Shown: positions 14,798 through 24,550, counted from the stretch's first letter. The stretch: 57,490 nt of DNA from Bacteroidia bacterium (GCA_030430385.1 JAUIFO010000015.1:1-57490); one strand, 5' to 3'. Notes: a model not told the origin generated them from the letters alone. Program-made: numbers and translations.

Positions 14798-15943
14798 TTA
14801 AGTTCGGGATATGCTTACCTTTTGGTGAGCTTCTTCAGTAACCATAAACTGCTTTACCGCAATATCTAACGGACTCTCAATAGCCAAAAGATCTTTCTTG
14901 GCAACATGCGTGTAGATCATCGTAGTCTCAGGCCTGGCATGACCTAATAATTCTTGTATATAACGCAAATCAATGCCGTTTTCTAATAAATGAGTCGCAT
15001 AACTGTGTCGCAATGTATGTGGTGTCACACGTTTTTCAATACCTGCACGTTTGCAAGCGTCCTTCAAAAATTTACGAATACTTCCTGCACTGTAAACACC
15101 TCCATTCAACCCTTCTACAAAATAGCGATGAGGTTGATAAGTGTTCAAATAGTTCTGTAATAAAGGCATAAAACTTTCGGCAATAATCACATAACGATCT
15201 TTACGTCCTTTTGCATTTTTTATAAGTAATTGTCTGCGTTGTATATCAATATGACGTAACTCTAAATTGATAAGTTCACTCACACGTAAACCACACGAAT
15301 AAATAAGTGCTATAACTGCACGATGCTTTAAATTTCGTGTCATGCGAATAATATCAATAACGGCTTCTTTAGATAATACTGTCGGAAGCTTTCGGTCTTT
15401 CTTGGGACGTTCCAACTCTAAATTGTCATAAGGTACTTCAGCACAAAAACGTTTAAATAATTTTAAAGCGCTTATAAGTTGACGTTGTGTGCTAATCGAA
15501 TAGTTGCGAATCACAAAAACCGATTCTATATAGCGTTCAACAGATTTTGCATCTAATGACGATAAAGGCAAATCATTATGAAATAACAAATAATCACTTA
15601 CTAAAAATGAATAACTTTCTATAGTGCTTTTGCTATAGCGTTTACCTTTTAAATACGACGTGTATGTTTTTGCAAGTTTCGAATAATTTGAATTGAGTTG
15701 CACACTTTTGTTAGGTGTCGTTGTTTCGGAAATATGAAGGGTATGACCATTAAAAAGTTTCTTTAATCGCTCCATCATAGTTGTCGTATGCGGAACATGC
15801 CAACATGCTTCTGTGCGACTCCAGCGTCGTCCTGAAACCGTTTTTATGGCATCAATAAGTGGTTCGTAATAGTTAAATCGAATAAAGATACGTTTCTGCC
15901 CTTTGTAGGCCTTCGGAATTAAAGTAATAGAAATGGATTGCAT
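14798..15943 (-). CDS. Tyrosine recombinase of the cassette array
   Basis: 381 residues. A novel-looking N-terminal segment (1-75, with RRWSRTEACWHVP) precedes the core-binding SAM-like domain (about 85-175) and the catalytic domain (185-350). Catalytic residues are all present: Arg220 (SCGLRVSEL), Lys245 or Lys248 (KGRKDR), His309 and Arg312 (HTLRHS), His335 (LLGHARPETT), Tyr344 (TMIYTHV). It resembles XerC/D and integron integrases, but the loop between the catalytic Lys and the HxxR motif is short, without the extra helix region that defines classical IntI. It is the only recombinase in the window and sits at the array end beside an attI-like site. It points toward the cassettes, unlike classical integrons. 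Confidence 0.93.
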   Translation of the reverse strand: MQSISITLIPKAYKGQKRIFIRFNYYEPLIDAIKTVSGRRWSRTEACWHVPHTTTMMERLKKLFNGHTLHISETTTPNKSVQLNSNYSKLAKTYTSYLKGKRYSKSTIESYSFLVSDYLLFHNDLPLSSLDAKSVERYIESVFVIRNYSISTQRQLISALKLFKRFCAEVPYDNLELERPKKDRKLPTVLSKEAVIDIIRMTRNLKHRAVIALIYSCGLRVSELINLELRHIDIQRRQLLIKNAKGRKDRYVIIAESFMPLLQNYLNTYQPHRYFVEGLNGGVYSAGSIRKFLKDACKRAGIEKRVTPHTLRHSYATHLLENGIDLRYIQELLGHARPETTMIYTHVAKKDLLAIESPLDIAVKQFMVTEEAHQKVSISRT

Positions 15944-16037
15944 AGCTGATAATTTTCAAATTAAACCAATGGAATAATATAGAAAATAATCGACAATTAT
16001 GCAATAAAAGTTAGTTTTTATTTGTGCGGAAAAAGGA

Positions 16038-16466
16038 TCACTCGTCAAAATAGTAGAAGCAAAGCAAACTAATATTCGGATCGATAACCTCACTCTGAAG
16101 CAAATAAATGTTGAGTTCAAAATCGCAGGAAGAATTAGCATCAATATCTAAACATGAAAACGCTGAAGCTGTATTAATAGTTGAATAATTTGATATCGAA
16201 CCATTTTCTCTTAAAACAAAGGTTGGTTCGCCCGAAACAGCATAATCATTAGCATTAGTAAGGGTTGCGCTAATAAAATATCCGCGTTCATCTGGCATAT
16301 CAAAAAGACTCACTTGAAAATTCGATGCCGTTACATTAGCCACACCAGGAAAAGGTTCTACTAAGCAAGCATTAAAAGCTTCAGAATTCGAATCATCGTC
16401 ACTATCATTGCAGCTTACAAACGTAAAGGTTATTACAGCTACCATTAAGAAATTAAAATAGCGCAT
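16038..16466 (-). CDS. Hypothetical lipoprotein
   Basis: 142 residues. Lipoprotein signal MRYFNFLMVAVITFTFVSC with Cys at 19 followed by an acidic stretch (NDSDDDSNSE), which in Bacteroidota often marks surface export. The mature part has four Cys that may pair. No family recognised. It lies just beyond the array on the chromosomal side, 3 bp from the M1 peptidase gene, and is probably core genome and co-transcribed with it. Confidence 0.7.
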   Translation of the reverse strand: MRYFNFLMVAVITFTFVSCNDSDDDSNSEAFNACLVEPFPGVANVTASNFQVSLFDMPDERGYFISATLTNANDYAVSGEPTFVLRENGSISNYSTINTASAFSCLDIDANSSCDFELNIYLLQSEVIDPNISLLCFYYFDE

Positions 16467-16469
16467 CTC

Positions 16470-18335
16470 TTAAGGTTTGTAATCTAACAATTCGTCAATG
16501 GTGTTTGCAGTAACCGAATGGTAATTCTGACGTGATTTTTTATAAATGGCTAAGGCATCAGCAACACGATCATTACGTTTAAAAGCTTTAAATAATGTGT
16601 TGACGTACCAACGTCTTCCAACAGTGGTCAAAAACGATTCAATAGTTTCGTCTACACCATTACCATGATAATCGTGGTTTATGGCTTGTTCAAACCAAAC
16701 CATAGCAATATGTGAATTTGTAGCATGACTTAGATCAAAAGCCTTATCTAATTTTGCCATGGCTTCGGAAGTCATGGTCTCTGGAAAGTTTCTAATAAAA
16801 TGAACCCATTCTAATGTGGTCCAATCTGTGGTGAGCGATGTGTCAATAGTATCGCTTTCTAAAAAGGTTTTAAGTGTGTTCTCAGCATTTGTAAATTTAT
16901 CTGAAGTAATGATCGCTTGATTTGAAGGTACTCCAGGTTGATAAATCCATTCGTCTAAATTAAAAGTAACCGCATTTGGTTCTAATAAATTAGATTTTAA
17001 ATAGGCAACAAATTGTTCAGTAGTTACGGTTGAAAACGCATTGGTTTCAAAATAGCTTTTCAAAAAGGCATCAAACGTATCACGACCAACCGTTTCTTCT
17101 AAGGTTCTTAAAAACAAATAGCCTTTGTCGTAAGCAATACTATTCATACCATCATCAGGATTTTTGCCTTCTAGGTCTAGTTTTAGCTTGGTAGCCTCAG
17201 GTTCATTTTCAAAACCTTCTAACTCTTCATCAAGATCTTGTCTGCTTATTAAGGCAATCATATTAGCGCGATCTTTTCCATAAAGCGCTTCCATAATTCT
17301 AATTTCAAAATATACTGTAAAACCTTCATTCAACCAGAAGTCGTTCCAAGTGGCATTGGTGACTAAATTCCCAGACCACGAATGTGCTAGTTCATGTGCA
17401 ATTAACGAAGTTAAACTTCTGTCGCCAGCAATAATGGTTGGTGTTGCAAAGGTTAATCTCGGATTTTCCATACCTCCAAACGGAAAACTAGGAGGTAAGA
17501 CAATCACATCAAACTGATCCCAATCGTAATCACCATAAAGTTGTTCGGCAGCTACGACCATTTTTTCCATGTCTCCAAATTCATAATGCGCTTTATCAAT
17601 TAAGGTTTTTTCAGCATAAACACCTGTACGCTCGCTTATAGGTTTGTAAACAATATCACCAACAGCTAAAGCCATTAAGTATGGCGGAATAGGTTGTTCC
17701 ATTTTGAAGCTGTAACGACCATCAGTTGTTTTTTGGGTTGGGTTTTTGGCGCTCATAACTGCCATTAATTCTGAAGGCACTTTTACGGTTGCATCGTAGG
17801 TAATTCTAATTTGCGGACTGTCTTGTATTGGAATCCAAGTTCGTGTTAAAATCGCTTGTCCTTGTGTAAATAAGAAAGGATGATCTTTGTCTGCAGTTTG
17901 CTGTGCATTTAACCACTGAAGCGCTTCAGTTTTGTTTGTTGTTTTGTAAGTAACTGCAATTTGCTTTGTGTCGTTACTGATTTTAATATGTAATGGCTGA
18001 CCAAGCTGTTCGTTAAATTCTCCAAGAGAAAATTCAGTGGTTGCTCCATCAGCAGTAACCTGATCGATCTCTAGAAATTTTGTGTCTAGAATGATCTCCT
18101 TGGCATTGGTGTTTTCAATGTCATAGGTTGCAATTCCGTTTATAGTTTCAGAATCAAAATCAACATTTATATTGAGGTCTAAGTGTTTGATTACAGATTC
18201 ATTAGGATTTGCAAACGAATGTATTTCTTTAACATAGTTTTTCGTTGAAGGTGCTTCCTTTTTTTCAGAATTACAACTTAAACATAGTACTAAAACTAAT
18301 AAAGATAATTTGCTTAGGAGTGTTGTGAATTTCAT
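16470..18335 (-). CDS. M1 family zinc aminopeptidase, lipoprotein
   Basis: 621 residues from ATG at 18335, giving a lipoprotein signal (LLVLVLCLSC, Cys21); the longer frame would add a leader with no role. M1 hallmarks: exopeptidase motif GGMEN (287-291) and zinc site HELAH (314-318) with the third ligand Glu337 in NEGF. The N-terminal saddle domain and a C-terminal helical domain like that of leukotriene A4 hydrolase homologues give the usual family length. It should remove N-terminal residues from peptides in the periplasm or at the cell surface. It lies 10 bp downstream of the small gene at 18346. Confidence 0.92.
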   Translation of the reverse strand: MKFTTLLSKLSLLVLVLCLSCNSEKKEAPSTKNYVKEIHSFANPNESVIKHLDLNINVDFDSETINGIATYDIENTNAKEIILDTKFLEIDQVTADGATTEFSLGEFNEQLGQPLHIKISNDTKQIAVTYKTTNKTEALQWLNAQQTADKDHPFLFTQGQAILTRTWIPIQDSPQIRITYDATVKVPSELMAVMSAKNPTQKTTDGRYSFKMEQPIPPYLMALAVGDIVYKPISERTGVYAEKTLIDKAHYEFGDMEKMVVAAEQLYGDYDWDQFDVIVLPPSFPFGGMENPRLTFATPTIIAGDRSLTSLIAHELAHSWSGNLVTNATWNDFWLNEGFTVYFEIRIMEALYGKDRANMIALISRQDLDEELEGFENEPEATKLKLDLEGKNPDDGMNSIAYDKGYLFLRTLEETVGRDTFDAFLKSYFETNAFSTVTTEQFVAYLKSNLLEPNAVTFNLDEWIYQPGVPSNQAIITSDKFTNAENTLKTFLESDTIDTSLTTDWTTLEWVHFIRNFPETMTSEAMAKLDKAFDLSHATNSHIAMVWFEQAINHDYHGNGVDETIESFLTTVGRRWYVNTLFKAFKRNDRVADALAIYKKSRQNYHSVTANTIDELLDYKP

Positions 18336-18345
18336 ACTGTGTTGT

Positions 18346-18582
18346 TTAATTTTGATAGACTTGACCACGATGTGGTCGTAATGCATCTCTGACAGGTTTC
18401 ATATGGTTTTCGTCAACCACCAAAAAAGCCATAGCATGTAAATCGGTTAAAGCTTCAAAACCTGTGATGCTGATGTCTAAATTTTGGAGTGCAATATACT
18501 CTTTTAAATGAATGTGATGATGCTCTGCTGTTTTTAAAGCGTGTGGACCTCTAAAATCCCAAATTAATTTTAGTTTACGCAT
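18346..18582 (-). CDS. Small hypothetical protein
   Basis: 78 residues, soluble, with a His-rich patch (AEHHHIHLKEY) that could bind metal. No family recognised. It overlaps the upstream SRPBCC gene by 8 bp and ends 10 bp before the aminopeptidase start, so the three look like one transcription unit. Composition and tight spacing support it as real. Confidence 0.65.
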   Translation of the reverse strand: MRKLKLIWDFRGPHALKTAEHHHIHLKEYIALQNLDISITGFEALTDLHAMAFLVVDENHMKPVRDALRPHRGQVYQN

Positions 18583-19030
18583 TGGCTACGCTGATACCTT
18601 TTTCTGCAAAGTTCTTAAAATCTTGCATGTATTTTTTTGACTGTTTTTTAAAGGCTTTTGGCATAACGAACATCATCGCTCGCATTACAAAGTTCAGTGG
18701 GATGAATTTGTTTTTTATTTGCCATTTAGTGTGACCTTCTTGTGTTTCAGAAAAATAATGCTCCTGAACATTGGTCATGCCTTTCGTATTGTAGCTAGCA
18801 TGAAATTCTTTTGGGAAGTCACTTTTGGTAATGGTTTCAATGATTTCCATTTTACGCTTACCAAAATCGTAAGTGAGCTTTAATTTAGAACCAAGCTGAC
18901 CAGGTTCTCCAGAGAGATGCTCTGTAGACTCCAAACCTCTTTGCCAGTGTTTCATATTCTCCATATTATCGAGCTTATTTACAAACACACTAAGAGGAAC
19001 TTTAACTATGGTTTCAGTAGTATAAAGCAT
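18575..19030 (-). CDS. SRPBCC (START-like) family protein
   Basis: 151 residues. The pattern of the SRPBCC fold is visible: an N-terminal strand TETIVKVPLSVFVNKLDN, then NMKHWQRGLES, the central curved strands (QLGSKLKLTYDFGKRKMEIIETI) and a long C-terminal helix ending in KKYMQDFKNFAEKG. These proteins bind hydrophobic ligands in a deep cavity; the substrate is not predictable. It overlaps the next gene by 8 bp. The 364 bp upstream (19031-19394) hold no gene and contain the promoter of the divergent isomerase operon. Confidence 0.8.
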   Translation of the reverse strand: MLYTTETIVKVPLSVFVNKLDNMENMKHWQRGLESTEHLSGEPGQLGSKLKLTYDFGKRKMEIIETITKSDFPKEFHASYNTKGMTNVQEHYFSETQEGHTKWQIKNKFIPLNFVMRAMMFVMPKAFKKQSKKYMQDFKNFAEKGISVANA

Positions 19031-19314
19031 GTTGAGGGATTTATTTTACGTGATAAAGATAGAATGTTTTTTTATAAAACGATAGAATTTATAAGCTTTC
19101 AGATGTCATTTTAGTTCATTGGCAACTTCTATCGTTATAAGGTCAATTAAAACTAAAAATTTCGTTAAAAAGGAGCTTGGTTTTTCAGGATTTGTTAACG
19201 TTTCAAACAAGCAATTCTAAATTGAAGTATAAGGTTTTTGTGAATTTTCATACGCTTTGAAATTACCGAATGAAACATACTAAACAATTTTGTAACACGT
19301 TAGGCATTTGCACC

Positions 19315-19344
19315 TTGTATAATCTATGAATTGTATTATTTTTG
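19315..19344 (+). promoter_or_regulatory. Bacteroidota-type promoter of the isomerase operon
   Basis: TTG (19315-19317), 19 bp, TATTTTTG (19337-19344), an exact fit to the -33/-7 consensus of Flavobacteria. It lies 50 bp before the start at 19395. Confidence 0.6.
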
Positions 19345-19394
19345 CTGAAATCTGATAGAAAATGACACATAAATTAAATAGCAACTATATCCTT

Positions 19395-21335
19395 ATGAAA
19401 CAGTTAATTTTTACACTATGTTTTAGTTTGTCTCTTGTGGTTTCGGCGCAAGTGAAAGAAAGTGATGTATTGTTTACTGTTGATGACGAATCTGTATTGG
19501 CTTCTGATTTCATTAGAGTTTACAATAAAAATCTAGATTTAGTGAAAGACGAGTCTCAAAAAGATGTTGATGCTTATCTTGATTTGTTTATCAATTATCA
19601 ACTTAAAGTTAAAGAGGCTAAACGACTAGAATTAGATAAAGATCCTAAGTATGTTAGAGAATTTACGAATTATAAAAATCAGCTGACTAAAAATTACTTA
19701 ACCGATAATAAAGTCACAGATAAGTTAGTAAAAGAAGCATATGATCGCTCTATTATTGATATTAAAGCGTCGCATATTTTAGTGCGATTAGATGAAAATG
19801 CCACAGATACTTTAGCGGTTTATAATCGTGTGTTAGATTTAAGAAAAAGAGTTTTAAAGGAAGGTTATGCCGATGTTCAGAAGGATGTTCACGATGGTAA
19901 AACGGTATTTGCTGAAGACTTAGGTTACTTTACGGCGTTCAAAATGGTGTATCCTTTTGAAACCGCAGCCTACAATACAGAGGTTGGAGATGTATCGATG
20001 CCTTTCAGAACGCGATTTGGGTACCACGTTGTTTTGGTTCATGAAAAAGCAAAATCTCAAGGCGAAGTTACAGTAGCACATATTATGGTTTCAAACAAAC
20101 AGAAAGATAGTTTGATGAAGCCTAAAGAAAGAATCATGAGTATTCATAAAAAATACCTTCAAGGTGAAAAGTTTGAATCGCTGGCAAAACAATTTTCTGA
20201 TGATAAAAGTACCTCTGCAAAAGGAGGTGTGTTTTCACCTTTTACTAGAGGTCAATTAGGATCTGAAGCTTTCGAAAGTATGGCGTTTAGGCTGAAAGAA
20301 CCTGGTGAAGTTTCCGAGCCATTTGAAACACAATTTGGTTGGCATATCATCAAACTTATCAGAAAAAAAGGGATTCAGTCTTTTGAAGATGCGCAACCAA
20401 CCCTTCAAAATAAAGTGAAACGTGACTCACGCTCAAAAATAATTCAGTCTGCTCAGGTTCAAAAATTAAAGAAGCGATACAATGTTGCCGACAACCCAAA
20501 GGCATTAAGCTATTTTCAAGGAGTCATTACCAATGATTATTTCAAAAGTTCTTGGGTCGTGCCTCAAGATTTAGATAGTGCCAAAGCCTTTGTAACGATT
20601 AATGATAAGGTCTTGACATATCATGATTTTGCGCAGTATTTATTCAAAGGACAAAGAATGTATATGAATAAAAAAGTATCGTCAGAGATTGTAATTAATC
20701 AATCGTATAAAAATTTCCTGGAAAGCGAGTTGTTGTTGTATCAAAGGGAAAACCTTGAAAATGAGAATCAAGAGTTTGCACATGTTCTGAAGGAATACAG
20801 AGATGGTTTATTGCTTTTTGATTTGATGGAAAAACAAGTATGGAATGCTGCATCAAAAGATACTTTAGGACTTGAAGCGTATTACAACGCCAACAAGTCA
20901 AAGTATATGTGGAATGATAGAGTTGGAGGAACGATGTTTTCTTCAGCAGATGAAAAGGTGATCAAAAACGTCATCAAAGCGCTTAATGAAGGTACAACGG
21001 TTGAAGCCATTGAAAGTAAATTTAATTCTGACGATGCTCAGAATGTAATCAAAACCAGTGCGCTATTCCAAGCTGGAGATCAAAATCTTCCAACGGACTT
21101 TGAGTTTAAAAAAGGCATTTCAAAAGTGTATCATCACAATGATGCCTACCATGTATTTGTTGTAAAAGAAGTCAAGCTAGAAAGTCAGAAAACCTTAGAA
21201 GAGGCGCGAGGTAAAGTTATTAGTGATTATCAAAATCAAATTGAAGCAGATTGGATAAAAGCACTAAACGAGCGCTACAACGTAGTGATTAATAAGAAGG
21301 TTTTAAAGAAAGTAAAATCTCAAATTGCAAATTAA
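19395..21335 (+). CDS. Periplasmic peptidyl-prolyl isomerase, two parvulin domains
   Basis: 646 residues from ATG at 19395, which starts a signal peptide (MKQLIFTLCFSLSLVVSAQ); an in-frame ATG at 19362 is less likely. Two PpiC/parvulin domains follow one another (about 120-225 and 225-325), the second with the typical GGVFSPF and FGWHIIKL segments. A long helical C-terminal half is probably the chaperone part. It resembles SurA/PpiD-type folding factors for outer-membrane proteins. The stop codon is directly followed by the next gene's TTG start. First gene of a four-gene operon. Confidence 0.88.
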   Translation: MKQLIFTLCFSLSLVVSAQVKESDVLFTVDDESVLASDFIRVYNKNLDLVKDESQKDVDAYLDLFINYQLKVKEAKRLELDKDPKYVREFTNYKNQLTKNYLTDNKVTDKLVKEAYDRSIIDIKASHILVRLDENATDTLAVYNRVLDLRKRVLKEGYADVQKDVHDGKTVFAEDLGYFTAFKMVYPFETAAYNTEVGDVSMPFRTRFGYHVVLVHEKAKSQGEVTVAHIMVSNKQKDSLMKPKERIMSIHKKYLQGEKFESLAKQFSDDKSTSAKGGVFSPFTRGQLGSEAFESMAFRLKEPGEVSEPFETQFGWHIIKLIRKKGIQSFEDAQPTLQNKVKRDSRSKIIQSAQVQKLKKRYNVADNPKALSYFQGVITNDYFKSSWVVPQDLDSAKAFVTINDKVLTYHDFAQYLFKGQRMYMNKKVSSEIVINQSYKNFLESELLLYQRENLENENQEFAHVLKEYRDGLLLFDLMEKQVWNAASKDTLGLEAYYNANKSKYMWNDRVGGTMFSSADEKVIKNVIKALNEGTTVEAIESKFNSDDAQNVIKTSALFQAGDQNLPTDFEFKKGISKVYHHNDAYHVFVVKEVKLESQKTLEEARGKVISDYQNQIEADWIKALNERYNVVINKKVLKKVKSQIAN

Positions 21336-22190
21336 TTGATCAAACGCATTGTCATAGTTGTATGTTGCAGTCTCGTCGTAAGTGCTTGTGATTTTTTTAA
21401 AACCACAGACGATAGAGTTCCTGTGGCAAGAGTGAATGAGACCTATTTGTATGAAGATGACATCAAAGATCTTGTTGTTGAAGGTATTTCTGAAGAAGAC
21501 AGCACCTTTATCGTCAATGGTTTTATAAACCGCTGGGCAACACAATTGCTCTTGTTAGATGGTGCAGAACGTAACCTTCCTGAAGCAAAACAGGACAACT
21601 TTGAAAAACTCGTAAATCAGTATAAAAAAGACTTGTACACTAAGGCTTATTTGGAAGCGCTTGTTAAGAAAAGTATCGATACAGTGATCACATCAAGTGA
21701 AGCAGAGCAGGTCTACGAAGCAAACAAGGAAACCTTTAAGCTTAATGAAGAGTTAGTACAATTTAGATATATTACCATTCCTCAAAATGCAATTAATGAA
21801 TCTGAAATTAAAGAGCGTTTTAAACGTTTCGAATTGGATGACAAACACTATTTAGATTCTATTGCAGTGCAGTTTAAAACCTACTCACTTAACGATTCTA
21901 TTTGGATTCAGGTTTCGCAAATTGCGAACAAAATTCCAGCCTTTAATTTGGAGGATAAAAAAGAACTGTTAAAAAAATCTAATTTTATACAGCTCAAAGA
22001 TTCATTAGACCTATATTTGATGCAGATAAAAGATGTGTTATATCAAAATGATATTGCACCTTTACAGTACGTAAAACCTACGATAGATCAAATTATAATT
22101 AACAAAAGAAAACTAGAGCTCATCAAAGCGCTCGAAACAGATATTACCAAAGATGCTATTAAAAATAAACAGTTTGAAATGTATAAGTAG
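21336..22190 (+). CDS. Lipoprotein related to SurA/PpiC folding factors
   Basis: 284 residues, starting at a TTG codon immediately after the previous stop, with lipoprotein signal LIKRIVIVVCCSLVVSAC. The N-terminal helical part (PVARVNETYLYEDDIKDLV) resembles the chaperone module of SurA. A clear parvulin catalytic domain is not seen, so it may be a chaperone without isomerase activity. It overlaps the next frame. Position between two isomerase genes supports a shared role in envelope protein folding. Confidence 0.75.
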   Translation: MIKRIVIVVCCSLVVSACDFFKTTDDRVPVARVNETYLYEDDIKDLVVEGISEEDSTFIVNGFINRWATQLLLLDGAERNLPEAKQDNFEKLVNQYKKDLYTKAYLEALVKKSIDTVITSSEAEQVYEANKETFKLNEELVQFRYITIPQNAINESEIKERFKRFELDDKHYLDSIAVQFKTYSLNDSIWIQVSQIANKIPAFNLEDKKELLKKSNFIQLKDSLDLYLMQIKDVLYQNDIAPLQYVKPTIDQIIINKRKLELIKALETDITKDAIKNKQFEMYK

Positions 22191-23595
22191 TTTCATTGTA
22201 TGTGTATTATGTGCTACGGTTCATGTTAATGCACAAGAAATTATTGAAGATGAGGTAGAGGATACTAAAACAGCGAAAGATTCAGTAGCTCCAAATGCTA
22301 GAAGAAAAGTAGATGGAGTAGCTGCCGTTATTGGTGATTTCGTAGTCTTAGATTCAGATGTAGATAAAGAATTCATTCAGCTTCAAGCGCGAGGTGTATC
22401 TACCGAAAATATTTCGCGATGTGAATTGTTTGGAAAACTCCTTGAAGATAAATTGTATGCACATCATGCCATTCAAGATAGTATCCCAATTAACGAACTA
22501 GAGTTACGCTCTAATATCGAACAACAAATTAGTGCGTTCCTTGAAACTAAAGGAGGTACGATGGAAGAGTTGCTTAAGTTTTATAATAAAGACAGCGAGC
22601 AAAGTTTGCGAGACGAAATGTTTCAGCTTAATAAAAATGCAAAACTGGCTTCAGATATGCAGCGTAAGATTGTATCTGAAGTTGAGGTAACGCCTGAAGA
22701 AGTAAGAGAATATTTCAACAGCATTCCTGAAGAGGAGCGTCCTACTTTCGGAACCGAATTAAAAGTGGCTCAAATTGTTGTTATTCCTGAAATTACTGAG
22801 GAGGAAAACCAACGTGTCATTAATAGACTAAAAGAGTTTAAAGCCGATGTTATTGAAAATGGTGCCAGCTTTACAACCAAAGCAGTATTCTATTCTGATG
22901 ATGTGCCTTCTCGTAAGGATGGTGGAAAATACGTTTTGAACAAGAAGCGTCCTCGAATGGTGAAGGAATTTAGAGATGTTGCATTTTCACTTCAAGAAGG
23001 AGAAATTTCTGAACCTTTTAAAACCGATTTCGGATACCATATCATTTATTTGGAAAAAATTAGAGGTCAGGAGTATGATGTAAGACATATTTTATTAAGG
23101 CCAAAAATCACTGAAGAAGCAAAGCAAGCTGCTTACGATGAAATCACAAAAGTAAGAGAGCGTATTGTAGCTGGAGATTTAACCTTTGCTGATGCAGCTA
23201 AAGAGTTTAGTGATGAGAAAGAAACGAAACAAGATGGCGGACAACTCATTAATCCGTATACGCAGGATTATAGTTTTGAGTTGACCAAAATGGATCCAGA
23301 ACTTTATGGTCAAATTCAAGAGCTTGAAGATAATGAAGTGAGTTTGATTATTACAGATCAAGACCGCATTAATGATGTAAAGTACAAGATCTTAACGGTT
23401 ACAGATCGTACAGATGAGCACGAAGCTAATTTTGCTAAAGATTATTTAAAGATCAAAAATCTAGCACTTCAGGACAAGCAAATCAAAGCCATTGCTAAGT
23501 GGCAGGAAGAAAAAATTAATGATACTTACATCAAGGTTAATGGCGAAAATAGAGACTGTGAGTTTTCAAGTAACTGGTTAAAAAAAGAAAAATAG
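22153..23595 (+). CDS. SurA-like periplasmic peptidyl-prolyl isomerase
   Basis: 480 residues if ATG at 22153 is used. A TTG at 22174 would shorten it and start closer to the signal peptide (ISSFIVCVLCATVHVNAQ). The layout is SurA-like: an N-terminal chaperone region (about 50-180) containing VAAVIGDFVVLDSDVD, then two parvulin domains (about 195-300 with KDGGKYV and FGYHIIYLEK; about 300-400 with VRHILLRP). It should assist outer-membrane protein assembly in the periplasm. The start overlaps the preceding gene by 38 bp, which indicates translational coupling. Confidence 0.88.
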   Translation: MLLKINSLKCISSFIVCVLCATVHVNAQEIIEDEVEDTKTAKDSVAPNARRKVDGVAAVIGDFVVLDSDVDKEFIQLQARGVSTENISRCELFGKLLEDKLYAHHAIQDSIPINELELRSNIEQQISAFLETKGGTMEELLKFYNKDSEQSLRDEMFQLNKNAKLASDMQRKIVSEVEVTPEEVREYFNSIPEEERPTFGTELKVAQIVVIPEITEEENQRVINRLKEFKADVIENGASFTTKAVFYSDDVPSRKDGGKYVLNKKRPRMVKEFRDVAFSLQEGEISEPFKTDFGYHIIYLEKIRGQEYDVRHILLRPKITEEAKQAAYDEITKVRERIVAGDLTFADAAKEFSDEKETKQDGGQLINPYTQDYSFELTKMDPELYGQIQELEDNEVSLIITDQDRINDVKYKILTVTDRTDEHEANFAKDYLKIKNLALQDKQIKAIAKWQEEKINDTYIKVNGENRDCEFSSNWLKKEK

Positions 23596-23596
23596 T

Positions 23597-24550
23597 ATGT
23601 CTGATGTAGCTGCAATTGAACAATTTGTAAAAAAATATAATGCCTTAAAATCTGAAGTAGCCAAAGTTATTGTTGGACAAGATGAGGTTGTTAGTCAGAT
23701 TCTAATTTCTATTTTTTCTGGAGGCCATTCCTTATTAATAGGTGTGCCAGGACTAGCGAAAACCTTAATGGTAAACACAATTGCTCAAGCACTTGGATTA
23801 GATTTTAAACGTATTCAGTTTACACCAGATTTAATGCCTAGCGATATTTTAGGTAGTGAGATTTTAGATGAAAACCGACAATTCAAGTTTATAAAAGGTC
23901 CTGTATTTGCTAATATCATCTTAGCCGATGAGATCAACAGAACACCTCCAAAAACGCAAGCTGCTTTACTAGAAGCGATGCAAGAGCGCAAAGTCACTGT
24001 CGCTGGACATCAGTATAGCTTGAATTTGCCTTACTTTGTTTTGGCAACACAAAACCCGATTGAGCAAGAAGGAACGTATCCTTTACCTGAAGCGCAATTA
24101 GACCGTTTTATGTTTGCGATCAATTTGAAATATCCTTCATTTGCTGAAGAAGTTCAAGTTGTGAAATCTACTACTGCAGATGTGAATACTAAGGTTAATG
24201 CCTTATTTACTGCTGAAGAAATTATTGGATATCAAAATGTGATTCGTCGTATTCCTGTGGCAGATAATGTTATAGAATATGCAGTGAGAATGGTAAGTAA
24301 AACACGACCAAATGAAGCGACTGCTTCAGAGATGGTTAAAGAATTCATAGATTGGGGAGCTGGACCAAGAGCATCTCAAAACTTGATACTTGCTGCTAAA
24401 ACTCACGCTGCTGTTAACGGAAAGTTCTCTCCAGATATTGAAGATGTTCAAGCGGTGTCTCAAGGGATTCTTCGTCATAGAATTATTAAAAACTACAAAG
24501 CGGAAGCTGAAGGTATTTCAGATGAGCAAATTATTGAAAGCTTATTTTAA
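23597..24550 (+). CDS. MoxR family AAA+ ATPase
   Basis: 317 residues, the usual length. Walker A GVPGLAKT (49-56), Walker B and following loop ADEINRTPPKTQ (110-121), sensor 1 ATQNPIEQEGTYPLPEAQLDR. MoxR ATPases act as chaperones that help mature metal enzymes or envelope complexes, often beside DUF58 and von Willebrand factor proteins. Here no such partner is in sight; instead the gene follows the SurA-like gene by 1 bp. It ends convergent with, and overlapping by 9 bp, the SCO gene. Confidence 0.93.
   Translation: MSDVAAIEQFVKKYNALKSEVAKVIVGQDEVVSQILISIFSGGHSLLIGVPGLAKTLMVNTIAQALGLDFKRIQFTPDLMPSDILGSEILDENRQFKFIKGPVFANIILADEINRTPPKTQAALLEAMQERKVTVAGHQYSLNLPYFVLATQNPIEQEGTYPLPEAQLDRFMFAINLKYPSFAEEVQVVKSTTADVNTKVNALFTAEEIIGYQNVIRRIPVADNVIEYAVRMVSKTRPNEATASEMVKEFIDWGAGPRASQNLILAAKTHAAVNGKFSPDIEDVQAVSQGILRHRIIKNYKAEAEGISDEQIIESLF

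Noticed and set aside
1..15943. Regular repeats could be a CRISPR array.
   Set aside because: Repeats are about 120-200 bp, spacers are whole genes of variable size, and no cas genes are present.
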